Source: Rathayibacter caricis DSM 15933 (GTDB lineage Bacteria; Actinomycetota; Actinomycetes; Actinomycetales; Microbacteriaceae). From it: DNA of 64,000 bases. Under the pieces are notes generated by a model. That model saw nothing but the letters and a program-made list of their open reading frames with translations, ran no database searches and had not been told where the DNA came from. The DNA lies in the NCBI RefSeq assembly GCF_003044275.1, contig NZ_PZPL01000001.1, positions 310,001 to 374,000 of the forward strand, given 5' to 3'. A program made the translations under genes and the position numbers. Below, piece after piece: positions 51,473-60,144 of the stretch; position 1 is the stretch's first letter, and each line of letters begins with the position of its first letter.

Positions 51473-52402
51473 ATGACCGCACTGACGCAGGAGCGCCCCA
51501 CTCCGGCGAGCGCACCAGCCCCCGAGAAGCCCGCGCGGCGCAGGGCCATGAAGAGCCCGTACCCGACCTGGTTCTACCTGCCCGCCGGCGTCTTCTACGT
51601 GGTGTTGTTCCTCGTGCCGACCGCGGCCTCCCTCTACTTCTCGCTCACGCGCTGGACGCTGTTCGACTCGACCTTCATCGGCTTCGACAACTTCGTCGCG
51701 TTCTTCCAGGACCCGGCGCTCACGACCGGGTTCGTCAACACGTTCGTCTACGCGGCGATCACCTCGGGGCTCAAGATCGTCCTCGGGATGCTGCTGGGCC
51801 TGCTGCTCAGCTCGCAGATCATCGGCCGCGGATTCCTGCGCAGCGTCGTGTTCTTCCCGGTGCTGGTGTCGACGATCGGCATCGGCATCACCTTCAAGGT
51901 GCTCCTGGACCCGTTCGACGGCGTCGTGAACCAGGGGCTGGCAGCGCTCGGAGTGGCCGGCCCCGGCTGGCTGACGGATCCGCAGTGGGCCCTGTTCTCG
52001 GTCGCCCTGGTCGACGTCTGGAAGGGCGTCGGACTCGCGACGCTCATCTACATCGCGGGCATCGTCGCGATCCCGCAGGACTACTTCGAGGCGGCCCGCG
52101 TCGACGGCGCCGGCGCCTGGCACAACTTCCGGCACATCACTCTGCCGCTGCTGCGTCCCGCCACGGTCACCGTGATCCTCCTCTCGCTCATCGGCGGGCT
52201 GCGCTCGTTCGATCTGATCTGGGCGATGACGAAGGGCGGGCCGGGCTTCACGAGCGACGTGGTCGCGTCGGTCATCTACAAGCAGTACCAGGCGGGCTTC
52301 TACGGTCTCTCGACCGCCGGCAACGTGATCCTCTTCCTCGTCGTGGCGGCGCTGATCTTCCCGCTCTCGGCCTGGCTCAACCGGAAGGACAAGGAGCTGT
52401 GA
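51473..52402 (+). CDS. Sugar ABC-transporter permease, MalF-type
   Basis: Started at the ATG at 51473, behind CGGAGA (309 residues). Six hydrophobic helices are seen, beginning PTWFYLPAGVFYVVLFLVPTAASLYFSLT. The EAA loop that contacts the ATPase is YFEAARVDGAGAWHNFRHITLPLLRPATVTVIL. It overlaps the MalG-type gene by GTGA. It forms the channel with that partner; no ATPase gene is in the operon. Confidence 0.95.
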   Translation: MTALTQERPTPASAPAPEKPARRRAMKSPYPTWFYLPAGVFYVVLFLVPTAASLYFSLTRWTLFDSTFIGFDNFVAFFQDPALTTGFVNTFVYAAITSGLKIVLGMLLGLLLSSQIIGRGFLRSVVFFPVLVSTIGIGITFKVLLDPFDGVVNQGLAALGVAGPGWLTDPQWALFSVALVDVWKGVGLATLIYIAGIVAIPQDYFEAARVDGAGAWHNFRHITLPLLRPATVTVILLSLIGGLRSFDLIWAMTKGGPGFTSDVVASVIYKQYQAGFYGLSTAGNVILFLVVAALIFPLSAWLNRKDKEL

Positions 52403-53316
52403 CCGCGACACCGATCACCCCCACTCCGCTCTCGACGACCCCTCTCGATCCTCCGGCCGCGAAGGTGCGGCAGCGCGGCGTCGGCCGCGGCTCGCGCCTC
52501 TGGCGCTGGGGCGGCGGCATCACCGCGATCGTCCTCGCCGTGATCGTCTTCATCGTGCCCTTCCTCTTCATCGTGCTGACCGCGTCCAAGACGCAGCAGG
52601 AGGCGTCGCTGCTCGGCTTCACGCTGCCGACGCAGTGGAACTTCGTCGAGAACCTGCAGGAGGTCGTCTCGGCGCGGAACTTCGTGCTGCTGCGGGCGTT
52701 CGTGAACAGCGCGGTGCTGACGATCGTGTCGGTCGCGATCATGGTGGTCCTGGCCGCGATGGTCGGCTACGTTCTCCAGCGCCGCCGGTCGAGGTGGAAC
52801 CCGCTCGTCAACGGGTTCGTGCTCGCAGGCCTGATCATCCCTCCGGCGGTCGTGCCGACGATCTGGGTGCTGCAGGGCCTCGAGCTCTTCAAGACACTGC
52901 CCGGCCTGATCGCCGTGCACGTGGCCTTCGGCCTCTCGTTCTGCATCCTCCTGTTCCGCGCCTTCGTCTCGACGATCCCGCGCGAGCTCGACGAGGCCGC
53001 GACGATCGACGGAGCCGGACCGTTCCGCCTGTTCTTCACGGTGGTGCTGCCGCTGCTGAAGCCCGTGATCGTGACGGTGATCGTGGTGCAGGCGGTGACC
53101 GTGTTCAACGACTTCACCTACGCCCTGTACTTCCTGCCGGGCGACGAGAACGCCACCGTGCAGCTGACGCTGTACAACTTCTCGTCGCAGTCGGTGTCGT
53201 CGTGGAACCTGCTCTTCATGGACGTGCTGCTCATCACGATCCCGCCGCTGGTGATGTACATCTTCTTCAACCGCCAGATCGTCGCTGGCATGACCTCCGG
53301 AGCCGTGAAGGGCTGA
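52399..53316 (+). CDS. Sugar ABC-transporter permease, MalG-type
   Basis: Starts at the GTG at 52399 within the previous stop (305 residues). A cytosolic N-terminus with Thr/Pro repeats leads into six helices (ITAIVLAVIVFIVPFLFIVLTASK). The EAA motif is ELDEAATIDGAGPFRLFFTVVLPLLKPVIVTVIV. It forms the inner-membrane pore with the MalF-type partner. An external ATPase of the MsiK kind, shared between sugar importers in actinobacteria, would have to power it. Confidence 0.95.
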   Translation: MTATPITPTPLSTTPLDPPAAKVRQRGVGRGSRLWRWGGGITAIVLAVIVFIVPFLFIVLTASKTQQEASLLGFTLPTQWNFVENLQEVVSARNFVLLRAFVNSAVLTIVSVAIMVVLAAMVGYVLQRRRSRWNPLVNGFVLAGLIIPPAVVPTIWVLQGLELFKTLPGLIAVHVAFGLSFCILLFRAFVSTIPRELDEAATIDGAGPFRLFFTVVLPLLKPVIVTVIVVQAVTVFNDFTYALYFLPGDENATVQLTLYNFSSQSVSSWNLLFMDVLLITIPPLVMYIFFNRQIVAGMTSGAVKG

Positions 53317-53350
53317 TCCGAGGACGGGGCCCGCCCTCCTGCGCGCCCCG

Positions 53351-53596
53351 TCACGGGCGCGGCGGCCCGTTCGGGGAGACCGGCTCGCGCGGGCCTGCCT
53401 GCGGGGTGACGCGCACGGTCGACAGGACCTCGATCTCCGACTCCGGGAGGTCGAGGAGCAGGGCGGCCGCCGCGCGGGCCACGGTGTCCACCTCGCTGAC
53501 GGTGGACGCCCGCACCGCGGTGCCGAGCTCGGGGATGCGCACGAGCCACGTGCGCCCGTCGCGCTCCGCGACCGCGGCGAGGGTGCGGACCGTCAC
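53351..53596 (-). CDS. HicB-like small protein, putative antitoxin
   Basis: An 81-residue protein from a GTG at 53596, in a GTGA overlap with the upstream gene. Its core VRTLAAVAERDGRTWLVRIPELGTAVRASTVSEVDTVARAAAALLLDLPESEIEVL follows the HicB pattern: two strands with D-G-x-W, a PELG turn, then a helix beginning (S)EVDTVAR. A short Pro-rich tail follows. HicB-like proteins usually neutralise a coupled toxin; here the partner would be the upstream unknown protein. Lies 35 bases from the end of the importer operon, convergent to it. Confidence 0.62.
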   Translation of the reverse strand: MTVRTLAAVAERDGRTWLVRIPELGTAVRASTVSEVDTVARAAAALLLDLPESEIEVLSTVRVTPQAGPREPVSPNGPPRP

Positions 53597-53991
53597 GGGC
53601 CGATCCCCTCCGCCCGCTCCGTCCGGCGGCCGAGGGATCGAGGGGATCCCGGGTCCGGCAGGTCCGCGGGCCCGACGAGACGGCGGAGCCACGCGGGTCG
53701 GCGCGAGCGGCGGAGCGCCCGCGCCCAGCGGACGTCGGTGCGCGCCTCCTGCCGCGGGTCGAGGCGGTGGAGCACACCGCCGCGCGACTCCTCGATCAGG
53801 ACGAGGGAGGCGGGGACGAGGTGGAGCCGCCGGGGCGGCTCGCGGTCGGGGTGCGGGTGGCCGGCGCGGGTCCGCAGCAGCTGCTCCAGGCGCTCGGGGT
53901 CCGGAGCCGACCAGGTGCTGACACCGGTGAGTCCGCCGGGCAGGGCGAAGCGCTCCGTGACGTGGAGCGGGAGATCGGAGGGGGACGTCAT
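53593..53991 (-). CDS. Hypothetical basic protein coupled to HicB-like gene
   Basis: A 132-residue protein from the ATG at 53991. It begins MTSPSDLPLHVTERFALPGG, has a central HLVPASLVLIEESRGGVLHRLDPRQEARTDVRW stretch and ends in a strongly basic, Arg-rich region (ARALRRSRRPAWLRRLVG). No HicA double-stranded-RNA-binding motif is visible, and I recognise no family. The four-base overlap with a HicB-like gene makes a toxin or DNA-binding partner conceivable. Confidence 0.5.
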   Translation of the reverse strand: MTSPSDLPLHVTERFALPGGLTGVSTWSAPDPERLEQLLRTRAGHPHPDREPPRRLHLVPASLVLIEESRGGVLHRLDPRQEARTDVRWARALRRSRRPAWLRRLVGPADLPDPGSPRSLGRRTERAEGIGP

Positions 53992-54092
53992 GGACAGCGC
54001 CTTCTGGGTCGGGGCCCGCTGGAGACGGGGCGGTCTGAGAGGAAGAGGGTGCGGGTCCCCGCGCCGGTCGGCAGCGGGGACCCGCGGTCGCG

Positions 54093-56978
54093 TCAGGCGC
54101 GGCCGGACCTCGGACGGAGGCGTCGGACCAGCAGCAGGCCGCCGCCGGCCAGCAGCAGCGTCCCCGCGCCGAGCACGCCCGCTCCACCGGCGACACCGGT
54201 CGACGCGAGGGTCGCGGTGGTCGCGATCACCGTGGGGACCACCCCGATCGGCGGCACGACCACCTCGGCGCAGGACGCCGCGGTGTCATCGGCGCACGGG
54301 TTGCCCACGACGGTGGGCGCGAAGCCCTCGGGCAGATCGTCGATCGAGGCGCGGTTCGGGATCGTCCACGCGTCGACGCCGTCCGCGACGGTGCCGGTGA
54401 CGCGGAACACGGTCGTCGCTCCCGGAGCGAGGTTCAGGCCCTCGACCGACAGGTCCCCCGACTCCGGGCCGCCGTCCTGCGAGATCGTCACGTCGGAGAG
54501 GTGCGCGAGCGTCGGCAGGTCGACGACCGTGAATCCTCCGGCCGGTCGATCGCCCGTGTTGCGGACCGCGATCTCGAAGCCGGCCCGACCGCCGTGCGCG
54601 ACCGTCCCGGTCAGGGCGGTCTTGACGATCTCGAGCCGGCCCTCGAGGGGCGGCACCGGGATCTCGGCGCAGGAGGCGGTGGGCTCGTCGGCGCAGGCGT
54701 TCTCGACGAGGGGAGGCTCGAAGCCGGTCGGCTGCTCGGTGATCGTCGCGCGGTTGCGCACCGTGAGCGCGTCGTAGCCGTCGGCCACCCGGCCGCTGAC
54801 GTGCAGGGCGACCTGCCCGCCCGCCGGGATGCTGAGTCCCGTGACCGGCTCGGTCGCGGGCTGCACTCCTCCGGCGCCGTCCTCGATCGTCGCGTCCAGG
54901 AGGTGTTCGAGAGCAGGCACGTCGGTGACCGTCACTCCGGACGCGTCGACGGTGCCGGAGTTGCCCACGACGACGTCGAAGCCCGCCGCGCCGCCGTGCT
55001 CGGCCGACGGCTGCGAGGCCGTCTTGCGGAGCCACAGCCGGGCCTCGCCCACCGTGTGCGGCACCGTCGCGCAGGGGTTCGCATCGGTGCCGACGGTCGA
55101 CTCGGAGGGCTGGAAGGGCGCCGATGCGAGGCAGGCCGTGTTGACGAGCGAGCGGTCCCCGTCTCCGCCGACGTGGAGGACGACGTCGAAGAGGAGCTCC
55201 GCGACCGTGCCCACCGGCAGGGTCCCCGCCGCCCAGGTGATCCGCCCGGTCGCGGGATCGACCGCCGCCGAGCCGTGCGAGGTGCGGATCGAGGCCTCGT
55301 CCAGATCGGCGTCGTCGAGCACCCCCTCGTCGAGGAAGTCCACGGCCGAGGCGTCCACCGCGTCGCCGGTGCCGTCGGAGGTCAGGGTCACCCGGTAGGG
55401 CACCCGGGCTCCGGGGGTCAGCGGCGCGTCCGAGGCGACCGACGAGGTCTTGCCGATCGTGACGTGCGGGGCCAGCGCCCCGAGGCCCGCCTCGGCGGAC
55501 GTCCCGTCGGCTCCGTAGGCCCAGTCGTCGATGGCGCGCAGGTCCCCGTAGGACCCGTGCACGGAGTCGTTCGCGTTGGGCGTCCGGTCCTGGTCGGTGT
55601 CGTCGCTGCGCCAGCGGTGCACCCCTGCGCTCGAGTCGACCCCCTCGGCGCCGGAGGAGACGCGCGAGGTGACGGAGTAGCGCTCGGAGTTCGATTCCTC
55701 GAGCAGCGAGTCGTCCCAGTGGATCGCCGCGGGATCGCCGCCGCCGCCGGTGGAGCGCACGATCGATACGCCGCCGACCGAGGTCTCGGCGTCGACCCGG
55801 GTGAAGTGGAACTCGTTGGTACGGCCGATCGCGGCCCGGAACCGGACGTCGGGGTCGGTCGTGTCGACGGCGTCGCCGCGGCCGTCCAGGCCGTCCCATG
55901 CGACGGCGAAGGGCCCGGGCGCGGCGACGATCTCGGTCAGGTGGACGTCGCGCTCGCCGTCCCAGCGGCCGTCGCCGTCGGCGTCGATGTCGACTCCGAC
56001 CGTGCCGGGCTGGGTGCCGAGCACTCCGGTCAGCGAGCCGGCGTTCGAACCCGAGCCGGAGCGCCGGTAGGCGAGGTCGGCGATGGTGGGCGCGGCGTAG
56101 GCGGGCGCGATCGAGGCGGGCAGATCGGCCGAGGGAGGATCGAGGAACAGCTTGTACGTCTGCAGTCCGTCGACTCCCGTGCGGCCCGACGGCTGGAGGT
56201 ACTGCTCTCCGATACCTCCCGCCTCGGTCGACTGCGGCATCGGCACCGAGAGGTAGGAGGGATCGGAGGAGCCGACCCGCACGTTGCCCTTGTTCGTCGC
56301 CTGGAGCGTGGACGCGACTCCGTCGTAGTCGCGCAGCGTCATGTCGTAGCGCGCCCCCGTCTCGGTGACGGCGTGCAGCGTGAAAGTGGAGCGCCGGTCC
56401 TCGGCGCGCGGATAACTCTCGCGCGCTCCGGACTGGATCCCGTAGGACGTCGACCAGACCCGGCCCGCGATCGCCTCCCCCTCAGCCGACGAGACGCCGA
56501 TGCTCCAGACGAGGTTGACCGGCGCGGTCACGTCGTCGTCGGTCACGCTCACCCGGAAGACGCCGGTCGCGTCGGCGACGAAGGATCCGCCCGCGGCGGT
56601 GCTCGGCGGCGCCCCGCGCGGGAACACCTGCGCGTCGAGCACGGTGCCGTCGGGCGCGGTGACCGCCGCGGTCCCTCCGCCGCTCTCCCCCTCGCCCGAC
56701 CCCGAGCCGCCCTTCAGCGGATGCAGGTCGACCTGCAGCACCTCGCCCGCGCGCAGCCAGGCCGAGACGGTCGTGACGCCCCCGTTGGTCGCTCCGCCGT
56801 GCAGCAGGGTGTTGTCGAGCGTGGTCCGCGGAGGGTCGCCCGCCGCCGCCGCGGGCAGCGCCAGGGCTCCCCCGCCGAGCAGTCCGCCGACGAGCGCGCA
56901 GCCCGTCGCCGCGGTGACCGCCGCCCGGAGGCCGCCCCTCCGACGATCAGCCGGCCCCGATCGTTCCGTTCGACTCAT
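54093..56978 (-). CDS. Large surface protein with DUF11-like repeats and LASTG anchor
   Basis: Started at the ATG at 56978 (961 residues), from which a signal peptide follows (GLRAAVTAATGCALVGGLLGGGALALPAAAAG). The N-terminal half resembles adhesin-type surface proteins (TLDNTLLHGGATNGGVTTVSAWLRAGE; DADGDGRWDGERDVHLTEIV). The C-terminal half has at least three DUF11-type domains, as in LVNTACLA, VVGNSGTVDASGVTVTDVPALEHLLD and IAVRNTGDRPAGGFTVVDLPTLAHLSDVT, each ending in a Cys pair. It closes with LASTG, a hydrophobic helix and RRLRPRSGR, a LAXTG sortase signal. Probably an adhesin or coat protein on the wall. Confidence 0.87.
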   Translation of the reverse strand: MSRTERSGPADRRRGGLRAAVTAATGCALVGGLLGGGALALPAAAAGDPPRTTLDNTLLHGGATNGGVTTVSAWLRAGEVLQVDLHPLKGGSGSGEGESGGGTAAVTAPDGTVLDAQVFPRGAPPSTAAGGSFVADATGVFRVSVTDDDVTAPVNLVWSIGVSSAEGEAIAGRVWSTSYGIQSGARESYPRAEDRRSTFTLHAVTETGARYDMTLRDYDGVASTLQATNKGNVRVGSSDPSYLSVPMPQSTEAGGIGEQYLQPSGRTGVDGLQTYKLFLDPPSADLPASIAPAYAAPTIADLAYRRSGSGSNAGSLTGVLGTQPGTVGVDIDADGDGRWDGERDVHLTEIVAAPGPFAVAWDGLDGRGDAVDTTDPDVRFRAAIGRTNEFHFTRVDAETSVGGVSIVRSTGGGGDPAAIHWDDSLLEESNSERYSVTSRVSSGAEGVDSSAGVHRWRSDDTDQDRTPNANDSVHGSYGDLRAIDDWAYGADGTSAEAGLGALAPHVTIGKTSSVASDAPLTPGARVPYRVTLTSDGTGDAVDASAVDFLDEGVLDDADLDEASIRTSHGSAAVDPATGRITWAAGTLPVGTVAELLFDVVLHVGGDGDRSLVNTACLASAPFQPSESTVGTDANPCATVPHTVGEARLWLRKTASQPSAEHGGAAGFDVVVGNSGTVDASGVTVTDVPALEHLLDATIEDGAGGVQPATEPVTGLSIPAGGQVALHVSGRVADGYDALTVRNRATITEQPTGFEPPLVENACADEPTASCAEIPVPPLEGRLEIVKTALTGTVAHGGRAGFEIAVRNTGDRPAGGFTVVDLPTLAHLSDVTISQDGGPESGDLSVEGLNLAPGATTVFRVTGTVADGVDAWTIPNRASIDDLPEGFAPTVVGNPCADDTAASCAEVVVPPIGVVPTVIATTATLASTGVAGGAGVLGAGTLLLAGGGLLLVRRLRPRSGRA

Positions 56979-57201
56979 CCGTAGTCCTCTCCTCAGCCGC
57001 TCGTGCGCATCCGCGCCGGCGACGGTCCGCTTCAGCCCCGTGCGAGGAGAGTAGTGACCATCTGGATGTGGGCCGCGGGCGGGCGCGGGACACTGTGGAG
57101 AACTCACCGGACGAGATCGTGGGGAGGAGGGATCGCCGTCGGAGGATCGTCCAGGTCACCCCGCCATTCCCCCGGGCACCCCACCTCCCTACCCTCGGGG
57201 C

Positions 57202-60120
57202 ATGGGATCCACCGCCGCCTCCTCCCCCCTCCTCGCCGCGCCCGCCGAGGCCGCCGCCGTGCTCGCCGAGGGCGGTGCCGCTGTCTGGGAGACCGCGCTG
57301 ATCCTGTCCACCTACGCGCCGGAGGAGCCCAGCCGCCTGCCGATGTTCCTCGACCGCCGCGTCTACCAGGGCTCCAGCGGCCGGGTGTACCCGCTGCCGT
57401 TCATCGACCGGATCGCGCCCGAGCCGGTCGACCGCGAATGGCGGGCCGTCGTGCTCGAGAACGAGTTCGTGCAGGTCGTGGTCCTCCCGGATCTCGGCGG
57501 ACGCATCCATTCGGGCCGCGACAAGACCACCGGCTACGACTTCTTCTACCGCAACTCCGTCATCAAGCCGGCCCTCGTGGGCCTCGCCGGACCCTGGGTC
57601 AGCGGCGGCGTCGAGTTCAACTGGCCGCAGCACCACCGCCCCGGCACCTTCCTGCCCACCGACCACGAGATCGGGCGCGACGAGGACGGCTCCGTGGTCG
57701 TCTGGTGCGGCGACCACGACCCGCTCAGCCGCATGAAGGGGCTGCACGGAGTGCGCCTGCGACCCGGCTCGAGCCTCGTCGAGCTGGACGTGCGGCTGCA
57801 CAACCGCACCCGCGAGCGCCGCACCTTCCTCTGGTGGGCGAACGTCGCCGCCCGGGTCCACGACGACTACCAGTCCTTCTTCCCGCGCGACGTGCAGCAC
57901 GTCGCCGATCACGCACGGCGCGCCATCACCGCGTTCCCCGCGGCCGACCGCCCGTACTACGGAGTCGACTACCCCGCCCGGGCCGAGCAGGATCCGGGAG
58001 CGGACCGCCTCGACTTCTACCGCAGCATCCCGGTCCCCACCTCCTACATGGTCGTCCGCACCGAGGACTCCTTCTTCGGCGGCTACGACCACCGCGCCGG
58101 CGCGGGCTTCGTGCACTGGGCCGACCGCCGCGTCGCGCCCGGCAAGAAGCAGTGGACCTGGGGGGACGCGCCGTTCGGGCATGCCTGGGACGCGCAGCTG
58201 ACCGACTCCGACGGCCCCTACGTCGAACTCATGGCCGGAGTCTTCACCGACAACCAGCCCGACTTCTCGTGGCTGATGCCGGGCGAGACGAAGACGTTCA
58301 CGCAGTACTGGTACCCGATCAGCGGCATCGGAGTCGCGCACCAGGCGACCCGCGAGACGGCGGTGCACCTCGACGTCGAGGGCGGCCGCATCCGGATCGG
58401 AGTCGCGACGACGCGGCGGCACCCGGCCGCGACCGTCCAGCTCCTCGACGACGGCGCCGTCCTGCGCGAGTGGACCGTCGACCTCGGACCGGGCGCTCCG
58501 CTGGTCGCGGACGTCCCCACCTCCCGGACCGATCCGGCGGGACTCGCGGTCATCGTCCGCGCCGGCGGAGCGACCCTGCTCGCCTACGAGGTGCCCGCGA
58601 GGGTGCAGCAGGAGGAGCCGGAGACGGCCACCGAGCCGCCGTCGCCGCGGGAGACCGCCTCCGTCGACGAGCTGTACCTCACGGGCGTGCACCTCGCGCA
58701 GTACCGGCACCCGACCCGCTCGCCGCTGCCCTACTGGCGCGAGGCCCTACGGCGCGATCCCGGGGACGCGCGCGTCCACCTCGCGCTCGCCGAGCACGCG
58801 TACGGCCGCGGTGAGTACGACGTGGCGCTCGAGCACTGCGACGGGTCGCTCCGCCGCCTCACCGCGCACAACGGCAACCCCGCCGACACCGAGGCGCTGC
58901 ACCTGCGCGGGCTGGTCCTCGTGCGCCTGGGCCGCCGGCGCGAGGCCGCCGCCGCGTTCGGCAAGGCCGCGTGGGACGGCAAGTGGGCGCACGCCGCGCT
59001 CGTCGAGAGCGCGTGCCTCCTCGCGGCCGACGGCGACCACTCCGCAGCCCTCGACGACCTGCGGACCGCGCTGCGCCTGGACACCGACGACCTCCGCGCC
59101 CGCGCGCTCGCCGTCGTCTGCCTCCGCGCCCTCGGGCGTGCGGAGGAGGCGGCGCGGCTGCTCGGCGAGACCCTCGCGCTCGATCCGCTCGACCAGCTCG
59201 CCCGGACCCTCGACGGACGCGACCCCGCCGATCCGTTCGCGCGGATCGACGCGGCCCTCGACCTCGCCTCGTTCGGCGAGACGGCCGAGGCGGAGCGACT
59301 GCTCGCGTCGGTCCTGCACGGTGCACCCGCTCCGGAGGGGGCGGGCAGCGCCGCCGCACCCGCCGGCTACCTGCTCGCCCACCTCCTCGAGCGGCAGGGC
59401 CGACGCGATGACGCCGCCGCCGTCCGTCGCGACGCCGCCTCGGTCGACGCCGTCCGGGCGTTCCCCGCGGGCCTCGACGCGCACGACGCGCTCGTCGCGG
59501 CCGTCGCCGCCGATCCCGCCGACACCCGCGCGCACGCGCTCCTCGGGATGCTGCTCTACGACGCCGGACGCCGCGGGGAGGCCGCCGAGCACTGGCGACG
59601 CGCGATCGCCGGCGGCAGCACCGACGCGGTCACCCACCGCAACGCCGGCCTCGCCGCCTACAACGACTCCGGCGACGACGACGCGGCGTGGTCGGCCTAC
59701 CTGCGCGCCCGCGAGCTCGCTCCCGACGACGCCCGGATCCTCTACGAGCTCGACCAGCTCGCCGCGCGCCTCGGCCACGACGACCGGCTCGCCCGCCTCG
59801 AGAGCGAGCTGCCGCTCGTGCTCTCACGCGACGACCTCACCGTCGGGTACGCCGAGCTGCTCACCGCCGCGGGACGGGCCGCGGAGGCGCTCGACCTGCT
59901 CGAATCGCGCCCGTTCCAGCCCTGGGAGGGAGGCGAGGGACGCGCGCTCGCGGCCTGGGACGCGGCACGCGCGGCCCTCGGACTGCCGCTCGGCACCCCT
60001 CCCACATCGCTCGGCGAGGCGCGCCCCGCCTTCACCGCACCGGCGGCCGTGCGCGAGGACGGATCGACCGACTACTTCACGACGAGCCTGCCCGAGCTGC
60101 TGCTGTTCCACCGGGAGTGA
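57202..60120 (+). CDS. DUF5107 protein with TPR repeats
   Basis: A 972-residue cytoplasmic protein from the ATG at 57202. Residues about 20-430 form the DUF5107 domain: RVYQGSSGRVYPLPFIDRIAPEP, VVLENEFVQVVVLPDLGGRIHSGRDKTTGYDFFYRNSVIKPALVGLAGPWVSGGVEFNWPQHHRP, SWLMPGETKTFTQYWYPISGIG. This is a galactose-mutarotase-like sandwich. The second half is an array of about eight TPRs (DARVHLALAEHAYGRGEYDVALEHCDGSLRRL; TALRLDTDDLRARALAVVCLRALGRAEEAARLL). It is thought to act in glycan catabolism and lies beside the cellulase-like gene. Biochemical role unproven. Confidence 0.92.
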   Translation: MGSTAASSPLLAAPAEAAAVLAEGGAAVWETALILSTYAPEEPSRLPMFLDRRVYQGSSGRVYPLPFIDRIAPEPVDREWRAVVLENEFVQVVVLPDLGGRIHSGRDKTTGYDFFYRNSVIKPALVGLAGPWVSGGVEFNWPQHHRPGTFLPTDHEIGRDEDGSVVVWCGDHDPLSRMKGLHGVRLRPGSSLVELDVRLHNRTRERRTFLWWANVAARVHDDYQSFFPRDVQHVADHARRAITAFPAADRPYYGVDYPARAEQDPGADRLDFYRSIPVPTSYMVVRTEDSFFGGYDHRAGAGFVHWADRRVAPGKKQWTWGDAPFGHAWDAQLTDSDGPYVELMAGVFTDNQPDFSWLMPGETKTFTQYWYPISGIGVAHQATRETAVHLDVEGGRIRIGVATTRRHPAATVQLLDDGAVLREWTVDLGPGAPLVADVPTSRTDPAGLAVIVRAGGATLLAYEVPARVQQEEPETATEPPSPRETASVDELYLTGVHLAQYRHPTRSPLPYWREALRRDPGDARVHLALAEHAYGRGEYDVALEHCDGSLRRLTAHNGNPADTEALHLRGLVLVRLGRRREAAAAFGKAAWDGKWAHAALVESACLLAADGDHSAALDDLRTALRLDTDDLRARALAVVCLRALGRAEEAARLLGETLALDPLDQLARTLDGRDPADPFARIDAALDLASFGETAEAERLLASVLHGAPAPEGAGSAAAPAGYLLAHLLERQGRRDDAAAVRRDAASVDAVRAFPAGLDAHDALVAAVAADPADTRAHALLGMLLYDAGRRGEAAEHWRRAIAGGSTDAVTHRNAGLAAYNDSGDDDAAWSAYLRARELAPDDARILYELDQLAARLGHDDRLARLESELPLVLSRDDLTVGYAELLTAAGRAAEALDLLESRPFQPWEGGEGRALAAWDAARAALGLPLGTPPTSLGEARPAFTAPAAVREDGSTDYFTTSLPELLLFHRE

Positions 60121-60144
60121 CGGACGGCCGCTCCCGGTGCGAGC

